From Priapulus caudatus (lineage: Eukaryota; Priapulida; Priapulimorpha; Priapulimorphida; Priapulidae), in assembly GCF_000485595.1 (NCBI RefSeq), contig NW_014577725.1:22492-43189 (forward strand): a stretch of 20,698 nt of DNA, in the 5' to 3' direction. Below, piece after piece: positions 18,306 to 20,698 of this stretch. The translations under genes and the position numbers were made by a program. How positions within the stretch are numbered: the first letter of the stretch is position 1; each line of letters opens with the position of its first letter. The notes beneath the pieces were generated by a model. That model saw only the letters and a list, made by a program, of their open reading frames with translations. It was not told the origin of the DNA and made no database searches.

Positions 18306-18360
18306 CTGTATCACAACAAATATTCAATTTAGTTCTAATTAATAGTTTCCCAATTTTACA

Positions 18361-18432
18361 TAGTATATTATAGTAGTATTTATATAGTATATTATAGTAG
18401 TATTTATATAGTATATTACAGTAGTATTTATA
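18361..18432. repeat. 24-bp tandem repeat, three copies, intronic
   Basis: TAGTATATTATAGTAGTATT-type unit starting at 18361, 18385 and 18409, with one substitution in the third. It lies in the intron between the last two PLEKHG exons, about 55 bp upstream of the last-exon acceptor on the minus strand. Confidence 0.9.
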
Positions 18433-18567
18433 TAGTATTTAGTTCTCTCAATAGTTTCACATAATTATTCTTCAAAGAGCAATTACACATTGCCAAAGCT
18501 AAGACTTAGCGCAGTTCGATCTCCTAATTTAAGTGTAATTCGAGAGAACTGGAGAAATATCAAGTAC

Positions 18568-18647
18568 CTTGCTGGCTTCAGCTACATCTTTAGACGCAGC
18601 ATCGACTTTGCGCGATTTCTTCAACTGTTTCTTCAGTTGGACTCCAT
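18568..18647 (-). CDS. PLEKHG: PLEKHG-type RhoGEF, penultimate exon
   Basis: An 80-nt exon. The acceptor is TGCTATCAG (AG at 18649-18648) and the donor is AAG|GTACTT (GT at 18567-18566). It begins in phase 1, completing an Asp codon, and encodes GVQLKKQLKKSRKVDAASKD... to ...EASK, ending in phase 0, which fits the last exon. The peptide is basic and then helical. It continues the post-PH linker without a stop. Confidence 0.82.
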
Positions 18648-18771
18648 CTGATAGCAAAAAGATCATCAGGGAAATTTTACTACAAGACATAATAATGAAA
18701 TGAAAAGTTGAATTATAAAGGACATAAACAAGACGTTGTATGTAGCAGCAATTATTTACATCAAGCCTTAC

Positions 18772-18870
18772 CCGACTTTCGTCGCATATTTTTCGCCTTC
18801 TCGAGGTATTCTGGTGCCTTGTAAGTCGGCTTTTTGCTACCTTCACTTCTCTCAGCGGCACTCACATCGT
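18772..18870 (-). CDS. PLEKHG: PLEKHG-type RhoGEF, post-PH linker exon
   Basis: A 99-nt exon between the acceptor TTTTAAAG (AG at 18872-18871) and donor CGG|GTAAGG (GT at 18771-18770). It enters and leaves in phase 1. It encodes DVSAAERSEGSKKPTYKAPE, then YLEKAKNMRRKS, a basic, phosphorylatable linker. The phases match the neighbouring exons exactly, and this is the main reason to accept so short an exon. Confidence 0.82.
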
Positions 18871-19125
18871 CTTTAAAACAGAAAATACAAAAAGATTACG
18901 ACATTCCGACATAAAAACTGAATCCTAAATTGTTACATTATGAAGTCTCCCCACACGTCAGAATATATGTGTTGTGCATCTAATTGAGATTATGATAACT
19001 GTATATGGTAATGTGTTATTTATCACTGAATACCTCCCCTACATAAGCACTGCATCCATGATCATTTAGAGCATCTTTACCATTTCATTCCTTTGACGCA
19101 AACCTACTTTGCCCTGTGCTCTTAC

Positions 19126-19249
19126 CATCTGTCTGTCCTAGCTGCATAACCAACTCCCTCGCCTTCACTGGGATATCTGCACTGAAATTCTCAATGATAA
19201 GTCGCTTGAGTGTCTGAGTCCATTCACGCTTCTGCTCCAAGTTCTTGGC
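19126..19249 (-). CDS. PLEKHG: PLEKHG-type RhoGEF, exon with PH-domain C-terminal helix
   Basis: A 124-nt exon from GTGTTTAG| (AG at 19251-19250) to GATG|GTAAGA (GT at 19125-19124). It encodes AKNLEQKREWTQTLKRLIIE followed by NFSADIPVKARELVMQLGQ. The single Trp is the invariant tryptophan of the PH-domain C-terminal helix. LKRLIIENxxxxIPxKA is the hallmark that follows the PH domain in PLEKHG1-3. The PH domain places the exchange factor near membranes or autoinhibits it. Reading is continuous with the exon at 20272-20367 in phase 0. Confidence 0.9.
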
Positions 19250-19421
19250 CTAAACACAGTAAACGTACGGGTAAACAAAAGAAACGCAAGAAACTGATTC
19301 CTGCATACACTGGGACTTCGACATCGAGTTACAACACAGTATTACTACAGTGTTACTTCAATATCGCATTCCCGCACATTGTGTCTGTGAAACTGGGAAT
19401 GACGTGCACAAACCAGCATTA

Positions 19422-19662
19422 AGGGGGGCTTATGTCGGGCTTGCGAGCTGACGCGACTGGAAGCAACTGGATTTCGAGCAACTGGAAGCGATCGGCAGCG
19501 ACTAGTTGTGTCCAGTTGCCCACTGTTCTATTCCGAGCAACTAGTGGCGGCCAGTCGCAGACAGTCCCGTCGCAGTCGACCGACCTAAGCACTGCAGTCG
19601 CAGTGAATTGCAGCCAGTTGCTTCCAGTCGAGTCGGCTCGCAAGCCCGACATAAGCCCCCCT
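19422..19662. mobile_element. Miniature transposon in a PLEKHG intron, TTA-flanked
   Basis: An imperfect inverted repeat of about 50 bp starts AGGGGGGCTTATGTCGGGCT at the left and mirrors it at the right. TTA lies on both outer sides (19419-19421 and 19663-19665), which fits the three-base TWA duplication of PIF/Harbinger elements. The interior is rich in GCAACTGG/CCAGTTGC words and encodes no transposase. The superfamily is tentative because such short duplications can arise by chance. Confidence 0.65.
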
Positions 19663-19955
19663 TTACTCTTTAGTTTCAACACCTGTTCATAACAAACATC
19701 AACGTCAAACTTGATGAACATGCCGGCAACGTGGCACACCCATCAGCAGCTTTTCTGTTCCAGTCTATTTTCATTCTAGCTGAGCTAATAAGAGAGGTTT
19801 GTTCATTGGTTTACTCGCTCTCTTTTCTTGCTTAGCGATTAGCCAGCTAAGCCCACCCAGTTAGTCTCACCGAGGGATGCTCAATTCCTTGCTTTACCCT
19901 AACACTGCTCTAGAAATTAGCATTCGCGTTTTTGATGGGTTTGAAGATATTTCAC

Positions 19956-20006
19956 TAATAACATCATTGTTCATGGATTATGAACCCATGAACAATGATG
20001 TTATTA
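19956..20006. repeat. 21-bp-arm hairpin, intronic
   Basis: TAATAACATCATTGTTCATGG (19956-19976; only the pairing matters) is exactly complementary to 19986-20006 around a 9-nt loop. It lies in the same PLEKHG intron as the TTA-flanked element. Confidence 0.92.
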
Positions 20007-20271
20007 ATGTTTCAAAAGAAATCCGACTATGAACTTTCGAAAGATATTTCACGTTTTGAAAAGTTGTTGTGGATTCCTGCATTGGTATGGGCAGCTTTCT
20101 GTTTAGTGGGAGATGAGTGTGTGTGTTATCGGCTTAAGAAATATCGGGATTGCTTTCATCAATCTATTTATCCAAGTGTAACCTAACAACTGTAAATACT
20201 AATACTGTCTTTGCTGTAATGCGTGTATATTATCACTACCTATGGTATCATCTGTTGATTAGTAACTATAC

Positions 20272-20367
20272 CTGGATTGTGTACTGAGACTTGGGACTGT
20301 CAAACGGAATCACGTGGAAGTTGAGTGGTTCTCCCATTATGCTCTCTATAAGCATGAGGTTGGTCAG
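20272..20367 (-). CDS. PLEKHG: PLEKHG-type RhoGEF, PH-domain exon (gene continues off the right edge)
   Basis: A 96-nt exon, phase 0 at both ends, between the acceptor TTGTTTCAG (AG at 20369-20368) and donor CAG|GTATAG (GT at 20271-20270). It encodes LTNLMLIESIMGEPLNFHVI and then PFDSPKSQYTIQ, the middle beta-strands of the PH domain. SNLMLIES is characteristic of PLEKHG1-3. The rest of the PH domain, the DH domain and the promoter must lie to the right of 20698. The five visible exons sum to 1,021 codons of protein. Confidence 0.88.
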
Positions 20368-20371
20368 CTGA

Positions 20372-20617
20372 AACAACAAATTCTGAATAGACGATTGCAG
20401 GAAAGCATATGCACGAACGTCTTAGATACCCAAATGATCAACGATCTAATGATAACAACAAATTCTGAATAGACGATTGCAGGAAAGCATATGCACGAAC
20501 GTCTTTGATACCCAAATGATCAACGATCTAATGATAACAACAAATTCTGAATAGACGATTGCAGGAAAGCATATGCACGAACGTCTTTGATACCCAAATG
20601 ATCAACAAACTAATGAT
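20372..20617. repeat. 82-bp tandem repeat, three copies, beside an acceptor
   Basis: AACAACAAATTCTGAATAGA begins at 20372, 20454 and 20536, and the three units are nearly identical. The array abuts the acceptor of the PH exon on the minus strand. The terminal TTTGTTGTT of the nearest unit supplies the pyrimidine tract, with TCAG added. There are no spacers between units, so it is an ordinary minisatellite-like duplication. Confidence 0.93.
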
Positions 20618-20698
20618 AAGGCCAAAACTAAATATATGTGTGGTTACCGTTACATGCCGGAAAAAATAGGGTAGGTAAGTAGGAAAAACATTTTATTT
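20618..20698. other. Right edge, intronic
   Basis: AT-rich intron of the minus-strand PLEKHG gene; no exon recognised. Confidence 0.5.

Noticed and set aside
18306-18314. Start of the 891-codon frame at a GTG at 18314
   Set aside because: The first codons are intron: a good acceptor (CAG) lies at 18308-18306 and the upstream exons join there in phase.
20372-20617. Possible CRISPR-like direct repeats
   Set aside because: The 82-bp units are contiguous with no spacers, in a eukaryotic intron.

Overview
The window is nuclear DNA from an animal that builds motile cilia, most likely an aquatic invertebrate. Coding exons are interrupted by consensus GT-AG introns, intergenic DNA is AT-rich and full of microsatellites, hairpins and small transposons, and the three recognisable genes are animal families. 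I cannot place the phylum from the sequence alone.

Layout from left to right. Positions 1-4550 hold no certain gene. They contain a TTAA-flanked miniature transposon (287-413), a possible short coding exon on the minus strand (1158-1250), a decayed, 5'-truncated LINE (about 1301-2090), microsatellites, and a perfect 35-bp-arm palindrome (4309-4381). The first clear gene is on the minus strand at 4891-6708: kintoun/DNAAF2, a cytoplasmic assembly factor for axonemal dynein. Its upstream flank carries two ETS-type motifs. Next (7160-8035) is a dense block of self-complementary DNA: a TAC/TAG trinucleotide tract containing a 41-bp-arm palindrome, then a 249-bp inverted repeat. A second copy of the LINE 3' end follows (8073-9537), carrying three exactly 40-bp palindromes with the same termini, and then one end of a hAT-like element.

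The second gene, on the plus strand at 9958-10774, is a two-coding-exon YPEL5 (Yippee-like 5), very close to the vertebrate protein. Its 3' flank contains two more miniature inverted-repeat transposons (12237-12524 and 12541-13135). The third gene runs on the minus strand from beyond the right edge down to 15639. It is the C-terminal part of a PLEKHG1/2/3-type Rho guanine-nucleotide exchange factor. Five exons are visible: the second half of the PH domain, two small linker exons, and a 2.67-kb GC-rich terminal exon that encodes a long disordered tail ending in seven degenerate amphipathic-helix motifs. The DH domain must lie to the right of the window.

The three genes are not an operon and share no obvious pathway: ciliary dynein assembly, a CTLH-ubiquitin-ligase-associated zinc protein, and Rho signalling. 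YPEL5 and the PLEKHG gene converge on the interval 10775-15638. The most unusual content is non-coding: repeated, near-perfect palindromes of several unrelated sequences, including the three equal-length 40-bp palindromes.
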